From: Hyphomonadaceae bacterium
Lineage (GTDB): Bacteria; Pseudomonadota; Alphaproteobacteria; Caulobacterales; Hyphomonadaceae
Assembly (NCBI GenBank): GCA_016714495.1
Contig: JADKDU010000008.1
Coordinates: 35,458-99,457 of the forward strand
Direction of reading: 5' to 3'
Length of the DNA stretch: 64,000 bases
In this document: one piece after another, positions 42,836-54,929 of the stretch
How positions within the stretch are numbered: the stretch's first letter is position 1
Layout: every line of letters begins with the position of its first letter
Position numbers and translations under genes: made by a program
The notes under the pieces: model-generated
The model's database searches: none
The model's input: the letters and a program-made list of their open reading frames with translations, nothing else
What the model was told of the DNA's origin: nothing

Positions 42836-43948
42836 ATGAAGCTGACCATTGATCGCAACGCCCTGATGCGTGCGCTCTCCCACGTCCAGGCCGTCGTGGA
42901 ACGCCGGAACACCATTCCGATCCTGTCCAACATCCTCATGGTGGCCGAGGGCGACCGCCTGAGCCTCACCGCCACCGACCTCGATATCGAGGCGACCGAC
43001 GCCGCCGAAGCCTCGATCAAGAAGGCCGGCTCCGTCACCGCTCCGGCCCAGACGCTCTTTGACGTCGTCCGGAAACTTCCGGAAGGCTCGGAAATCTCCC
43101 TCGACCTGTCGGAAGGCCGGCTATCGATCTCCTCCGGCCGCTCGAAATTCGCTCTGCCGACCCTGCCGGCGTCTGACTTCCAGACCATGGCCAAGGAAGC
43201 CGCCCCCGTGAAATTCGAGATCGAGGCGGCCGAGCTGCGCCGCCTGATCGACAAGACGCGCTTCGCCATTTCCACAGAAGAGACGCGCTATTACCTGAAC
43301 GGCATCTACCTGCACCACGCCAAGGGAACGAAGGGTAACGTCCTGCGCGCCGTCGCCACCGACGGCCACCGCCTCGCCCTGGCCGAAACCGAAGCGCCCA
43401 AGGGCTCCGCGACGCTCAAGGGCATAATCGTCCCGCGCAAGGCCGTGGCCGAGGCGCGCCGCCTGCTCGATGACGCGCCCGAAACCGTCACGGTAGAAGC
43501 CTCCGACTCCAAGATCGTCTTCCGCATCGGCGAGGCCGTGTTGACGTCGAAACTGATCGATGGCTCGTTCCCGGATTACCAGCGCGTGATCCCGAAAGAG
43601 AACGGTCGCATCCTTGTCGTCGACAATAAGCAATTCAAGGACGCCGTCGATCGCGTCGCCACCGTCTCGGCCGAACGCTCGCGCTCGGTGAAACTCTCGC
43701 TCTCGCCCGGCAAGCTGATGCTGGCCGTCAGTCATTCGGAAACCGGCCAGGGCACCGAAGAACTTGAGGCGGATTATGACGCCGAACCGATGGAAATCGG
43801 CTTCAACGCAAAATACCTCCTCGACGTGGCAAGCCAGATCGAAAGTGAAGAGACGCGCATCGAATTCAACGACGCCGCCTCTCCCGCCCGCGTCCTCGAC
43901 GCAAAGGACGCCGGCGCCCAATACGTCCTGATGCCGCTGCGGGTGTGA
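42836..43948 (+). CDS. dnaN: DNA polymerase III beta subunit (sliding clamp)
   Basis: A 370-residue clamp loaded onto DNA for processive replication. MKLTIDRNALMRALSHVQAV and RRNTIPILSNILM form the typical first domain. RAVATDGHRLALAE and DGSFPDYQRVIPKENGR are domain 2 and linker markers, and AQYVLMPLRV is the family end (xYVxMPxR). ATG 42836 is chosen over the longer open frame starting at 42728. The stop overlaps the recF GTG start (GTGTGA). Confidence 0.98.
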   Translation: MKLTIDRNALMRALSHVQAVVERRNTIPILSNILMVAEGDRLSLTATDLDIEATDAAEASIKKAGSVTAPAQTLFDVVRKLPEGSEISLDLSEGRLSISSGRSKFALPTLPASDFQTMAKEAAPVKFEIEAAELRRLIDKTRFAISTEETRYYLNGIYLHHAKGTKGNVLRAVATDGHRLALAETEAPKGSATLKGIIVPRKAVAEARRLLDDAPETVTVEASDSKIVFRIGEAVLTSKLIDGSFPDYQRVIPKENGRILVVDNKQFKDAVDRVATVSAERSRSVKLSLSPGKLMLAVSHSETGQGTEELEADYDAEPMEIGFNAKYLLDVASQIESEETRIEFNDAASPARVLDAKDAGAQYVLMPLRV

Positions 43949-45117
43949 TCGAGGGCGCGGCAATTGACATCCGCCGCCCGCACGTCCGCCTCACGCGGCT
44001 CGCGCTGCGGGATTTTCGCAATTACGCCACCCTCCAGCTCCGCCTTGATGGCCGCCACGTCTGCCTGTTCGGCGCCAATGGCTCGGGCAAGACCAATCTG
44101 ATGGAAGCCGTCTCCATGCTCTCGCCGGGCCGCGGCCTGCGCGGAGCGGAATTCACCGATCTCATCCGCCGCGACGCGGAAGGGCGGCTTGCCCGCAGCT
44201 GGGCGCTCTCCGCTGACGTCCGCGACGGCGACCTCGACCGAAAGCTCGCCCTCTCGCTCGAACGCGACGATCAGGGCCGCTCGAAACGCACCGCCCGCCT
44301 AGACGGCGTGAACACCTCGCAGAACGACCTTGGCGAGCTGATGCGCATCATCTGGCTCACGCCCTCCATGGATCGCGTCTTCGCGGGCCCCGCGGGCGAC
44401 CGCCGCCGCTTCCTCGACCGCCAGGTCCTCGCTCACTTCCCCAGCCACGCCTCCGCCGGCGCCGCCTACGAGAAGGCCATGCGCCAGCGTAACGCCTTGC
44501 TGGAGCGGGGCAGGGCCGATCCTGTCTGGCTCGATGCACTTGAGCTGGGCATGGCGTCCGCCGGCGCCGCCATGGCGCTCCATCGCATCGACGCGGTGAA
44601 GGTGATGCAGGAAGCCATCCTCGCGCGCCCTGAGGGCGCCTTCCCAAAGGCGCTGATCGATCTCGACGGCGCGTTCGAAAACCGCGCCGCCGACGGCGCG
44701 CCGCTCACCGATATCGAGCAGGAAATCGCCGCCCAGCTCCGCGAAAACCGCGCCCGCGACCAGGCCGCAGGCCGCACCACGGAAGGTGTTCACCGCACAG
44801 ATTTGCGCGTCATTCACGCCCCCAAGGGTCTGCCCGCCGACCAGTGTTCGACTGGTGAACAGAAGGCCTTGTTAATAGGGCTGATTTTAGCCAACGCGCA
44901 GGCGCTTTTCGAGCGTGATTTTGCCCCCTCTCCCCTGCTATTGTTGGACGAGGCGGCGGCCCATCTCGATTCGGATCGGCGCGCCGCCTTGTACGACGAA
45001 CTGGCCGCGCTCGGCGGCCAGGCCTGGCTCACGGGAACAGACCGCTCTCTGTTCGACGCGTTCGGCGATCGCGCGCAGCGGTTTGAAGTGTCTGATGGCG
45101 TCGTGCGGGAAGACTGA
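43945..45117 (+). CDS. recF: DNA replication and repair protein RecF
   Basis: A 390-residue SMC-like ATPase that helps load RecA at gaps. Walker A is FGANGSGKTNLMEA. LSPGRGLRGAEFTDLIR, the ABC-type signature STGEQKALLIGLILANAQ and Walker B PLLLLDEAAAHLD are all present. It starts with GTG overlapping the dnaN stop, so it is coupled in the dnaN-recF-gyrB cluster. Length is normal. Confidence 0.96.
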   Translation: MIEGAAIDIRRPHVRLTRLALRDFRNYATLQLRLDGRHVCLFGANGSGKTNLMEAVSMLSPGRGLRGAEFTDLIRRDAEGRLARSWALSADVRDGDLDRKLALSLERDDQGRSKRTARLDGVNTSQNDLGELMRIIWLTPSMDRVFAGPAGDRRRFLDRQVLAHFPSHASAGAAYEKAMRQRNALLERGRADPVWLDALELGMASAGAAMALHRIDAVKVMQEAILARPEGAFPKALIDLDGAFENRAADGAPLTDIEQEIAAQLRENRARDQAAGRTTEGVHRTDLRVIHAPKGLPADQCSTGEQKALLIGLILANAQALFERDFAPSPLLLLDEAAAHLDSDRRAALYDELAALGGQAWLTGTDRSLFDAFGDRAQRFEVSDGVVRED

Positions 45118-45155
45118 GCGGCCCCGCGATGGCGGCCGCGACAAGGAAGTTTTGA

Positions 45156-47604
<2,449 letters not shown>

Positions 47605-47825
47605 CCACATCCCGCTCGTTCAATGATCTGACGGCATTTGGTTGCCTCCAGCAGTCGAAGACTGGGGAGGCGGATCGCGTGCAAGCACGCGAGACGGAGG
47701 GGGCTGACGATATCGCGGGCGGGCAGATATCCTCAAACCCGCAAAAAAACCCGCCAAGCCAGCAACAAGTGTCGGGACTGCTCCTCCCCAAACGTCCTAG
47801 TCTCAAACCAGCAGGGGAGAGGGCC

Positions 47826-48428
47826 GTGAGAGAGTTGATTCTGAAGATGTTTATGTCCCTCGATGGCTTTGTCGCCAGCGCGGACGGCAATCCCGGCGTG
47901 CTGATGCCGCCGCCTGATCCCGCGGGCAAGGCCTGGAATGTGGAACGGGCGTGGGACACCAGCCTGCACATTGTCGGCGCCAACACCTTCCGCGGCTGGG
48001 CCGGCTATTGGCCAATCGCCGCCGACGCCTTCGCCGCCCCGATGAACCAGATCCCCAAGGCCGTTTTCTCCAAAAACGGCCCGGCCATCCTCGAAGCAGG
48101 CAAGCTCGACAAGCACAAACCCGAAGCCCTCCAGCCCGGCGCTGAAAGCTGGGCCAAGGCCTACGTCGCCAGCGGCGACCTCGTCGAAGAGATCAACACG
48201 CTGAAGGCGCAGGACGGAAAGCCGATGTTCGCCTATGGCGGCGCCGCTTTCGCCCGCAGCCTCATCACCCACAACCTGGTCGACCAGTTCGAATTTGCGA
48301 TCATCCCCATGGTCCTCGGCAAGGGCCTCGCGATTTTCGACGGCGTCGCCCAGCCCCGCCGCCTGACCCTGGCCAGTTCGAAAGCCTTTCCCATGGGCAC
48401 GATCGTCAACACCTATCGCCCCGCCTGA
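47826..48428 (+). CDS. RibD C-terminal-domain (dihydrofolate-reductase-like) protein
   Basis: A 200-residue stand-alone reductase of the RibD_C fold. LILKMFMSLDGFVASADG is the family start; ANTFRGWAGYWP, KAVFSKNGPAIL and FAYGGAAFARSLITHNLVDQ are conserved positions for nucleotide binding. LVDQFEFAIIPMVLGKGLAIF closes the domain. Such paralogues are widespread, and their substrate is unknown. GTG 47826 is preceded by AGGGGAGAGG. Positions 47605-47825 before it show no gene. Confidence 0.88.
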   Translation: MRELILKMFMSLDGFVASADGNPGVLMPPPDPAGKAWNVERAWDTSLHIVGANTFRGWAGYWPIAADAFAAPMNQIPKAVFSKNGPAILEAGKLDKHKPEALQPGAESWAKAYVASGDLVEEINTLKAQDGKPMFAYGGAAFARSLITHNLVDQFEFAIIPMVLGKGLAIFDGVAQPRRLTLASSKAFPMGTIVNTYRPA

Positions 48429-48530
48429 TCGCACGGCACGAGCAGTTCACCGATCCGTCACTGATCTGGCGGCTTTGCAGCCGCCAGCGCGATGCTAGAC
48501 TCAGCGCGACCCAACTCAGAGGCCGCGCCT

Positions 48531-49172
48531 ATGAAACGATTCCTCCTTGCCGCCGGCATGATGCTCGCCCTGACCGGCGCAGCCTTCGCGCAGGAAACGA
48601 CGGAGACCGCGCCTCTTCCTGAAACGCCCCCGGCCGAAGCCGCGCCGCAATGGACCGGCCCAGAAGTCACCTTGCACACCACGATGGGCGATATCGTCAT
48701 CACGCTCGACACGGTCGGCGCGCCGAAAACCGCTGCGCAGTTTCTCGGCCTGGTGAAGTCCAAGCATTATGACGGCGCCGCCTTCTATCGCATCGAGCCG
48801 GGCTTCCTCATCCAGCTCGGGGACCTCGACGCCAAGCTGAAATACCGCAAGCCCAAGCTCGGCAACATTCCGCTCGAGACAGAGACCAATAAGCACACGC
48901 TCGGCGCCGTCGGCATGGCGCATGCGGAAGACCCGAACAGCGGCCAGTCCACCTTCTATATCGACCTTGCGGAAAACACCGGCCTCGGCGCCACGCCCGG
49001 CGCGCCGCCCAACACCACCGGCTTCGCCGCCTTCGGCCATGTCACCGCCGGCATGGACATCGCAGTCGCCATCTCCGGCGTCGAACTCGCGCCGGAAGGC
49101 GGCCCGTTCCCCGGCAAGCTGCCCAAGGCGCCGGTGGTTGTGACCAAGGCCGTGATCACGAAGGCTGAGTAG
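48531..49172 (+). CDS. Periplasmic cyclophilin-type peptidyl-prolyl isomerase
   Basis: A 213-residue cyclophilin with a Sec signal peptide (GAAFAQET). The PPIase core begins VTLHTTMGDIVITLDTVGAP and includes HYDGAAFYRIEPGFLIQLGD with the catalytic Arg (FYRIEPGFLIQ). AHAEDPNSGQSTFYIDLAE and FAAFGHVTAGMDI follow. It resembles PpiA-like enzymes that help periplasmic protein folding. ATG 48531 gives the signal peptide; the earlier open frame does not. Confidence 0.93.
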   Translation: MKRFLLAAGMMLALTGAAFAQETTETAPLPETPPAEAAPQWTGPEVTLHTTMGDIVITLDTVGAPKTAAQFLGLVKSKHYDGAAFYRIEPGFLIQLGDLDAKLKYRKPKLGNIPLETETNKHTLGAVGMAHAEDPNSGQSTFYIDLAENTGLGATPGAPPNTTGFAAFGHVTAGMDIAVAISGVELAPEGGPFPGKLPKAPVVVTKAVITKAE

Positions 49173-49590
49173 CCCCCGCGGGCAGACGGCGACGCTCACC
49201 GTCTTCGCCAGAGCGCCCCGCTCGCGCCGCGTCAGCACAAACGCGCCCGACGTGCCTGCCTTGAGCACCAGCTCGGGGAAGGGGCCTTGAGCCAATCGAT
49301 CGTGAAGGATTGCCTTGAACGGACGGACGCGCGGCGCGCGTGAGCCGAAATGTCAGGCTGCGAGCAGCTTGAGAATTCGCGGCGGGCTCGGCAAGCCTGC
49401 TGCATTCGTCGCTTCCGTCCAGCGTTCGTTCATCTCCTCCACGAGGCTCTTGGTTCGCACAAGGAACACGCTGACTGCGCAACTGGGATCAGCCGTCCGG
49501 GCCGCCAGAAGCGTCAGAACTGAGTGATTGTAGGATTCAGTGTAGGGAATAGTGGTTCTCCAACCTGAACGTATCGACACCACTAGCACC
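49173..49590. other. Gene-poor stretch before the terminase remnant
   Basis: About 420 bases with no convincing gene. A minus-strand frame at 49353-49589 (78 codons, ending AGLPSPPRILKLLAA) has fairly natural composition but no family or ribosome site. A second short minus frame near 49172-49295 may be another remnant. Both are too weak to call. Confidence 0.35.
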
Positions 49591-49593
49591 TAG

Positions 49594-50565
49594 TTGCGCT
49601 TGCGTAGGATCAAGAGCGTATCGCCACGCTGGCAATCTGCTGGGATTGCTCTGACGCTCCTCACGCAACGCGCCGCCTCAAATCCCGAGTGGATTTTTGG
49701 TGCGCGTGCTGCCTATGTCCGCGCCTTTGCGCGCACGAGGGAAGGCTGGCCGCTCCAGGGCGGGCGCGGCGCGGGGAAGACGCGCCGGCGCCTAATGAGT
49801 CGCCGCCCGCGCGGAGGCGACGCCGGACGGCTTCTTTGCGCTAGCTGCGCCGATCGAGCATGATCTTCGCGACGTGATGGTCGAAGGCGCCTCGGGCCTG
49901 CGCGCTCTGCCGGGCCACGAGCATCCCAAATACGATAGCTCGCGCCGGATGCTGCGCTGGAACAATGGCGCGGTCGCCTATGGCTTCTTGGCTGAACAGC
50001 CTGAGCGGCTACGCGGCCACCAATTCATGGCGGCGTGGGCCGACGAGTTCTGCGCGCGGAAGCGTCCGCGCAACGTGGTGTCGAACCTGTGGCTTGGGCC
50101 GCGGCTGGGCGATGATCTGCGGCTCGCGGTGACGACGACGCCCAAACCGATCAGCGCGTTGCGCAAGCTGCGCGCGGAAGTCTCGTGCGTGATGACGCAG
50201 GCGGCGACGGCGGCGAACGCGGCCAGCCTCGCAGGCTCCTTTATGGAGGGGATCGGCGCTCTATGGAGGCGCGCGCCTGGCCGAGCAGGAGCTTGGCGGC
50301 CTGATGGTTGAGGGCGATGGCGTGCTGTGGCGGGCGGAAGAGTTTGCGCGGGGAAGGGCGGTGCGGCCCGACAAGTTGGATCGCCTGGTGGTGGCGATCG
50401 ATCCACCATCGCGGGAATTTCCCGGCGCTCAAGCAAGAGCTGATGGCGATGGGCACGGGTGAAAATGAGGCGAAAGTGGACCGCGCAGACGCATGCGTGT
50501 GGGCAATCACGGCGCTGAATTTGACCGCAAATCTAGCAGCGCTGCCTTCAATCGAGCAGTTGTGA
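49594..50565 (+). pseudogene. Decayed terminase large subunit of gene-transfer-agent/phage type
   Basis: Pieces of one terminase lie in three frames. PLQGGRGAGKTRRR holds Walker A. Right after it, codons matching the usual GAEWV read TAA and TGA. A second frame gives EATPDGFFALAAPIEHDLRD, VMVEGASGLRALPG, MLRWNNGAVAYGFLAEQPER, LRGHQFMAAWADEFCA and LAVTTTPKPISALRKL. A third gives ARLAEQELGGLMVEGDGVLW and VVAIDPP. The C-terminus KVDRADACVWAITALNLT matches the family end, but about 150 codons (most of the nuclease domain) are missing between DPP and ALKQELMAMG. The gene is dead. Positions 50566-50923 hold no gene. Confidence 0.82.
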
Positions 50566-50923
50566 GGTCACGATTGTTACGGAACTCTCGCAGCGGAAGG
50601 CTCTGCGTGGGGCAAGTGTCACACTATTTGGGCTCTGGATTGCAAAAACGTTCCCTTCACGGACACAGGTTTCCTAGGGCAAATGCCTGTTTGGCGGGCA
50701 TAAGGCTCGGACAATCAGGTGAATTTTACCTTCCGTCGCGCCACTGATGCAGAAATGCTGCACGTGGGGACACGTTAGCGGAAAAACATTCGGTCACGGC
50801 CCCAGCCGGTTGACGCCTGTGAGCTTCTCACCGGAGATGTCGGCCATGTGACAAATCCGGGGCCGCTTTTTGGCATTCAGCGGTCCGGGCTCTGGTCGCT
50901 ATCATTTGTTTTAAGGGGTCATC

Positions 50924-53900
50924 ATGAGAATCAAGTGGCGCGAGCAACTGCTCGCCAAAACCGTTTTGGCTGGGGTCGCGTCGCTTGGCGTGCCTGGCAT
51001 GCTTGCTGTTGGCACGGTGGTGCTGGCGCCTGGGGCGATGGCGCAGTCGCAGACCGGTAGTCTGAGCGTGTCCGTCAGCGGCTCAGCGGGTCAACCGGTC
51101 GCCGGCGCGACAGTGAAGATCAGCTCGCCGGACAGCCTTGTCGCGAAGACCGGAACGACCGGCGCCGATGGTTCGGTTCGTATCGCGGGTCTCGACCCGG
51201 CGACGAACTACACAGTCGAAATCGCGGCCGCTGGCTTTGACGCGTTCACCGCCAGCAACGTGGCCGTCGTGTCGGGCAAGGACCTCAGCGTCGGTTACGC
51301 GATCGGCGGGTCGGCCGGGGGTGACGTGGTTGTCATCACAGGCAGCTCTCTTGCTGCAGTGGACGTGACCTCGGCCACAGTCAGCACGACGCTGACGCTC
51401 GACACCGTGGAATCGCTGCCGACCGGCCGTAACTATCAGAGCTACCTGCAGCTGATTCCTGGCGTCAAGCCGACCGGCGCAGGCACGCTTTCGTCGGAAA
51501 GCGGCAACCCTTCGTCGCGTTCGGGCGTCAACTACTCCGACGTCGACGGCGCAATCGGCACATCGACCGACAACGTCTATTACCTTGATGGCGTGGACGT
51601 CACCGATCCCACCACGGGCACATTCGGCGCCAACTTCAACTCCGAAATCATCCAGGAGCAGCAAGTGCTGGTCGGCGGCGTGCCGGCGGAATACGCTGGC
51701 GGTACGGGCCTGATCTCGCGCGTCATCACCAAGTCCGGCTCCAACGAGTGGCACGGTTCGTTGAACTACTACTTCCAGAACGACGGCCTTGTGCAGAACG
51801 ACGAGCACGCCACGTCCGGTGGTTTCAGCACCTACGATACTGCCGTAACACTGGGCGGCCCCATCATCGAAGACACGCTGTGGATCTTCGGTTCGTACCA
51901 GAAGAAGAACCGCAAGGACGACGTTCTTGACACGACCAGCGGCAACTTGCTTCGCTCGGTCGAGAATGACGCAGAGTACGCCTTCCTGAAGGGCACCTGG
52001 CAGATCACGCCGGATGACCGCCTAACGGCGACCTACTTCAGCGACCCGACCGACATCAGCGGGTCGGCTCTGGCGACGACTTTGAACAACCGCGACATGG
52101 CGCGGACACAAGGCGGCGACAAATACAAGATCGACTACTCACGCACTTTTGGCGACCTGCTGTTGAACGCCTATTACTTCTCGCATGAAGGCGAGCTAAG
52201 CGATGTCTCGGCCAACCAATCGGTCCGCGACAACGTTGGCTTCCGCAACAATGCCGGCTCCACGCTGGCGCAACGCCAGCAGGGCGGAAACGGTTCGAAT
52301 CTCGAAACGCACCGCGACCGTGACCAGTATGGCATCAACGCCGAATACTATCTCGACACGGACTTCGGCACACACACCTTCAAGGGCGGCTACGTCAGGA
52401 CTGACAACAGCTATTCCGAGAATGGAACTGTTCCGGGCAACGTGACCTACGCATCGCTGGCCTCGATCCACCCGGGCACGACGTATGGCGCCTACTCGAC
52501 GGGCTCCGGTGCTGTGAACGGCTATACAAGCCGGTCGGTTACGTCGGTCGACAACGCCCGTATCCTGACCGCGGTCAACGCCAACGCGACGGCTCGCGGT
52601 TCGCTCGATACCGACCTCAGCGGCGCGGTTACGGCGCCCGAACTCAATGCCATGCTGCTCAACAACACGGCAGGCAACCCGTACGGCAACTTCAACGTTT
52701 ACCGCGCCCTCCGTACGGTGAACGGCCCGTATGAGGTCACGAGCGAGGGACAGACGCTCTATCTCCAGGACACCTGGACGCTGGACCAGCTGACCATCAA
52801 TGCCGGCCTCCGCGCCGAGAAGTGGGAACACTTCGACTCGAACGGCGACAAGTCGGCCGCGTTCGACTGGGATGTGGCTCCGCGTCTTTCCGTCGTTTAT
52901 GACCTGTTCGGCGATGGCCGCACGAAGGTCTTCGGCTTCGGGGGCCGCTACTACGACCCGATCCGCAACAACATGTCTGACTTTGCCGGCGCCCTCACCG
53001 GCCCGGTCGACGAGGAGCAGATCAACATCAACGGCACCTGGGTGACCTTCCGCACACGCGGCGGCGCCACGACGCCGGACGCCCTGTTCGCGCCGAGCAC
53101 GAAGACGCCTTACACGGACGAGGCCATGATTGGCTTCTCGACCACGTTCGGCAGTGACATCGGCCTGTCGGTCACCGCGACGAACCGCAAGACGCGGGAC
53201 ATCATGGAAGACTTCGACCTCGGCCTGTACTCGGACCCGAACGGCGACACTTCGACGGGTCATGCCGACGCGAACTCGTTCTTCTACCTGCCGTATTCGT
53301 ACTTCGGCTATTCGTCTGCGCCGAACTCGAACTACGTCATCGGCACGCTGAAAGGCGGCAAGCGCGACTACAACGGTCTCGAGATCACCCTGACGAAGTA
53401 CAAGACCGACAATTGGATGGGTCAGGTGTCGTACACGTACAACGACGCGAGCGGCAACTCGAACTCCGACTCCAACGCCGACTATCAGGGCGACTGGATC
53501 GCGCCTCGATCCGCGCGCCCCGAACGTCTATGGTAAGCAAGCCGGCAACATCGAGCACCTGTTCAAGGCGTATGGTTCATACGAGTTCGACTTTGGTCTC
53601 GAAGCGTCGGCCGTGTTCAACTGGAACAGCGGCGCGCTCTTTACGCCGGCTGAAGCCATCTCGCGGCGCTATTTCCCGCCGATGGCCGATCCGGCTTACG
53701 AGTTTGGCGGCGTCACGGACACGTACTTCCTGCCGGGCTATGTCGGTGCGGAAACCACGCCCGACTACTACACCTTCGACATGCGCTTTAAGTACGACTA
53801 CGAGCTGCCGTTCGGAAACGTCGAACTCTTCCTCGACGTCTTCAACGTCCTGAACCAGCAGTTCAAGACGAACGTCGAGAAGCAGATCGCGGGTAGCGGT

Positions 53901-53975
53901 CAATACGACTTCAACGAAGCCAATGCGTGGGTTGCCCCGCGCCGGGCCTATCTGGGCGCTCGCTTCTCGTTCTAA
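50924..53975 (+). CDS. Oar-like TonB-dependent receptor (one frameshift in the sequence)
   Basis: About 1016 residues when joined. A signal peptide ends PGAMAQS. Residues about 45-125 form a carboxypeptidase-regulatory-like beta-sandwich (TGSLSVSVSGSAGQPVAGAT). The plug follows (TVESLPTGRNYQSYLQLIPG, DNVYYLDGVDVTDP), then a 22-strand-type outer-membrane barrel ending AYLGARFSF. Residues 562-573 form an EF-hand-like loop. An extra C at 53504-53505 breaks the frame between QGDWIA and LDPRAPNVYGKQAGN. AAGGGG precedes ATG 50924. Oar-like receptors import or sense large molecules; the ligand is unknown. Confidence 0.92.
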
Positions 53976-54000
53976 GCGATCGCATAACGGACAAGAGGGA

Positions 54001-54032
54001 AGGGCGGATCGAAAGATCCGCCCTTTCTTTTT
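54001..54032 (+). terminator. Rho-independent terminator of the TonB receptor gene
   Basis: AGGGCGGATC, loop GAAA, GATCCGCCCT and then TTTCTTTTT. A perfect 10-base stem with a GNRA loop and strong T run, 25 bases after the receptor stop. The clearest terminator in the window. Confidence 0.93.
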
Positions 54033-54133
54033 GCGATGAACGCGGCGAAGAGAAGCCACTCCGGTTGGCCGAGAACACGACCCACATCCGCCAGTGCTTC
54101 ACTGGCGGGGCGATTCCCTTCGCTGCGGGCGGT

Positions 54134-54865
54134 TTAGTTGTCGCCGATGGCGTGGAGATGGCTGCCGCGTTCGTGGAGCCAGGTGCGGGCTTCTTTCCAG
54201 TCGGGGAAGCAGCGTTCCACCTGTTTCCAGAACCGGCCCGAGTGGTTCATTTCCCTGATGTGCGCAACCTCGTGGGCGGCGACATAATCGAGCGCGAAGG
54301 GCGGGGCGCAGACGAGGCGCCAGGTGAAGTTCAGCCGTCCCTCGGACGAGCACGAACCCCAGCGCGAGCGCATATCCTTGATGGCGATCGAGCGCGGGGT
54401 GACTTTCAGGGTTTCGGCATGGACAGCGACGCGTTCTGCGAAATCCATGCGGGCGGCGGCGCGCAGGAAACCGCGGGTCTTGTCGCGAAAATTTTCACGC
54501 GGGCCGGGTATCAAAAGAAGGGGAGTAGGGCCCGAGTTCCGGTCGATCCTGACGGTCCGTCCCGTCTCGGCATGCTTCAGTCGGTGAATGACGCCACGCA
54601 AGGGAATGTAGGCCCCGGGCTTGAAAACCACAGGGGGTGGTAGGGCGCCCAATCGTTCAGCGATCCACTCCACCCGCTCGGAGGCGAAAGAGATCGCTTC
54701 AAGGGCGTGGCGGGCCGCCGGAGCGGTCGCAACGGCCTCGCGGGCCATGGGGTCAATGCGGACGGAAACCCTGCGCGCACGCTTGTCGATGTGCACCCGG
54801 ATCGGAACGGACACACCTGTTTTTGAAAGCAAAAATACGCGGTGATGCGATTCCGAGGCGAGCAT
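54134..54865 (-). CDS. YgjP/DUF45-type metallopeptidase
   Basis: A 243-residue predicted zinc metallopeptidase. RSRWGSCSSEGRLNFTWRL and FALDYVAAHEVAHIREMNHS carry the HExxH active site and third ligand (His of NHS), with FWKQVERCFPDW following. This is the M48/DUF45 (YgjP-like) family found in most proteobacteria; its cellular role is unclear. ATG 54865 is preferred over 55036, which would overlap the divergent lipoprotein gene and add 57 unlikely residues. Confidence 0.9.
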   Translation of the reverse strand: MLASESHHRVFLLSKTGVSVPIRVHIDKRARRVSVRIDPMAREAVATAPAARHALEAISFASERVEWIAERLGALPPPVVFKPGAYIPLRGVIHRLKHAETGRTVRIDRNSGPTPLLLIPGPRENFRDKTRGFLRAAARMDFAERVAVHAETLKVTPRSIAIKDMRSRWGSCSSEGRLNFTWRLVCAPPFALDYVAAHEVAHIREMNHSGRFWKQVERCFPDWKEARTWLHERGSHLHAIGDN

Positions 54866-54929
54866 GGTAAGGCGTACCTTTCTGCCGCGCCTGACGCAAC
54901 ATCGCCCACGTAAGAGGGGTCTCCCGAAA

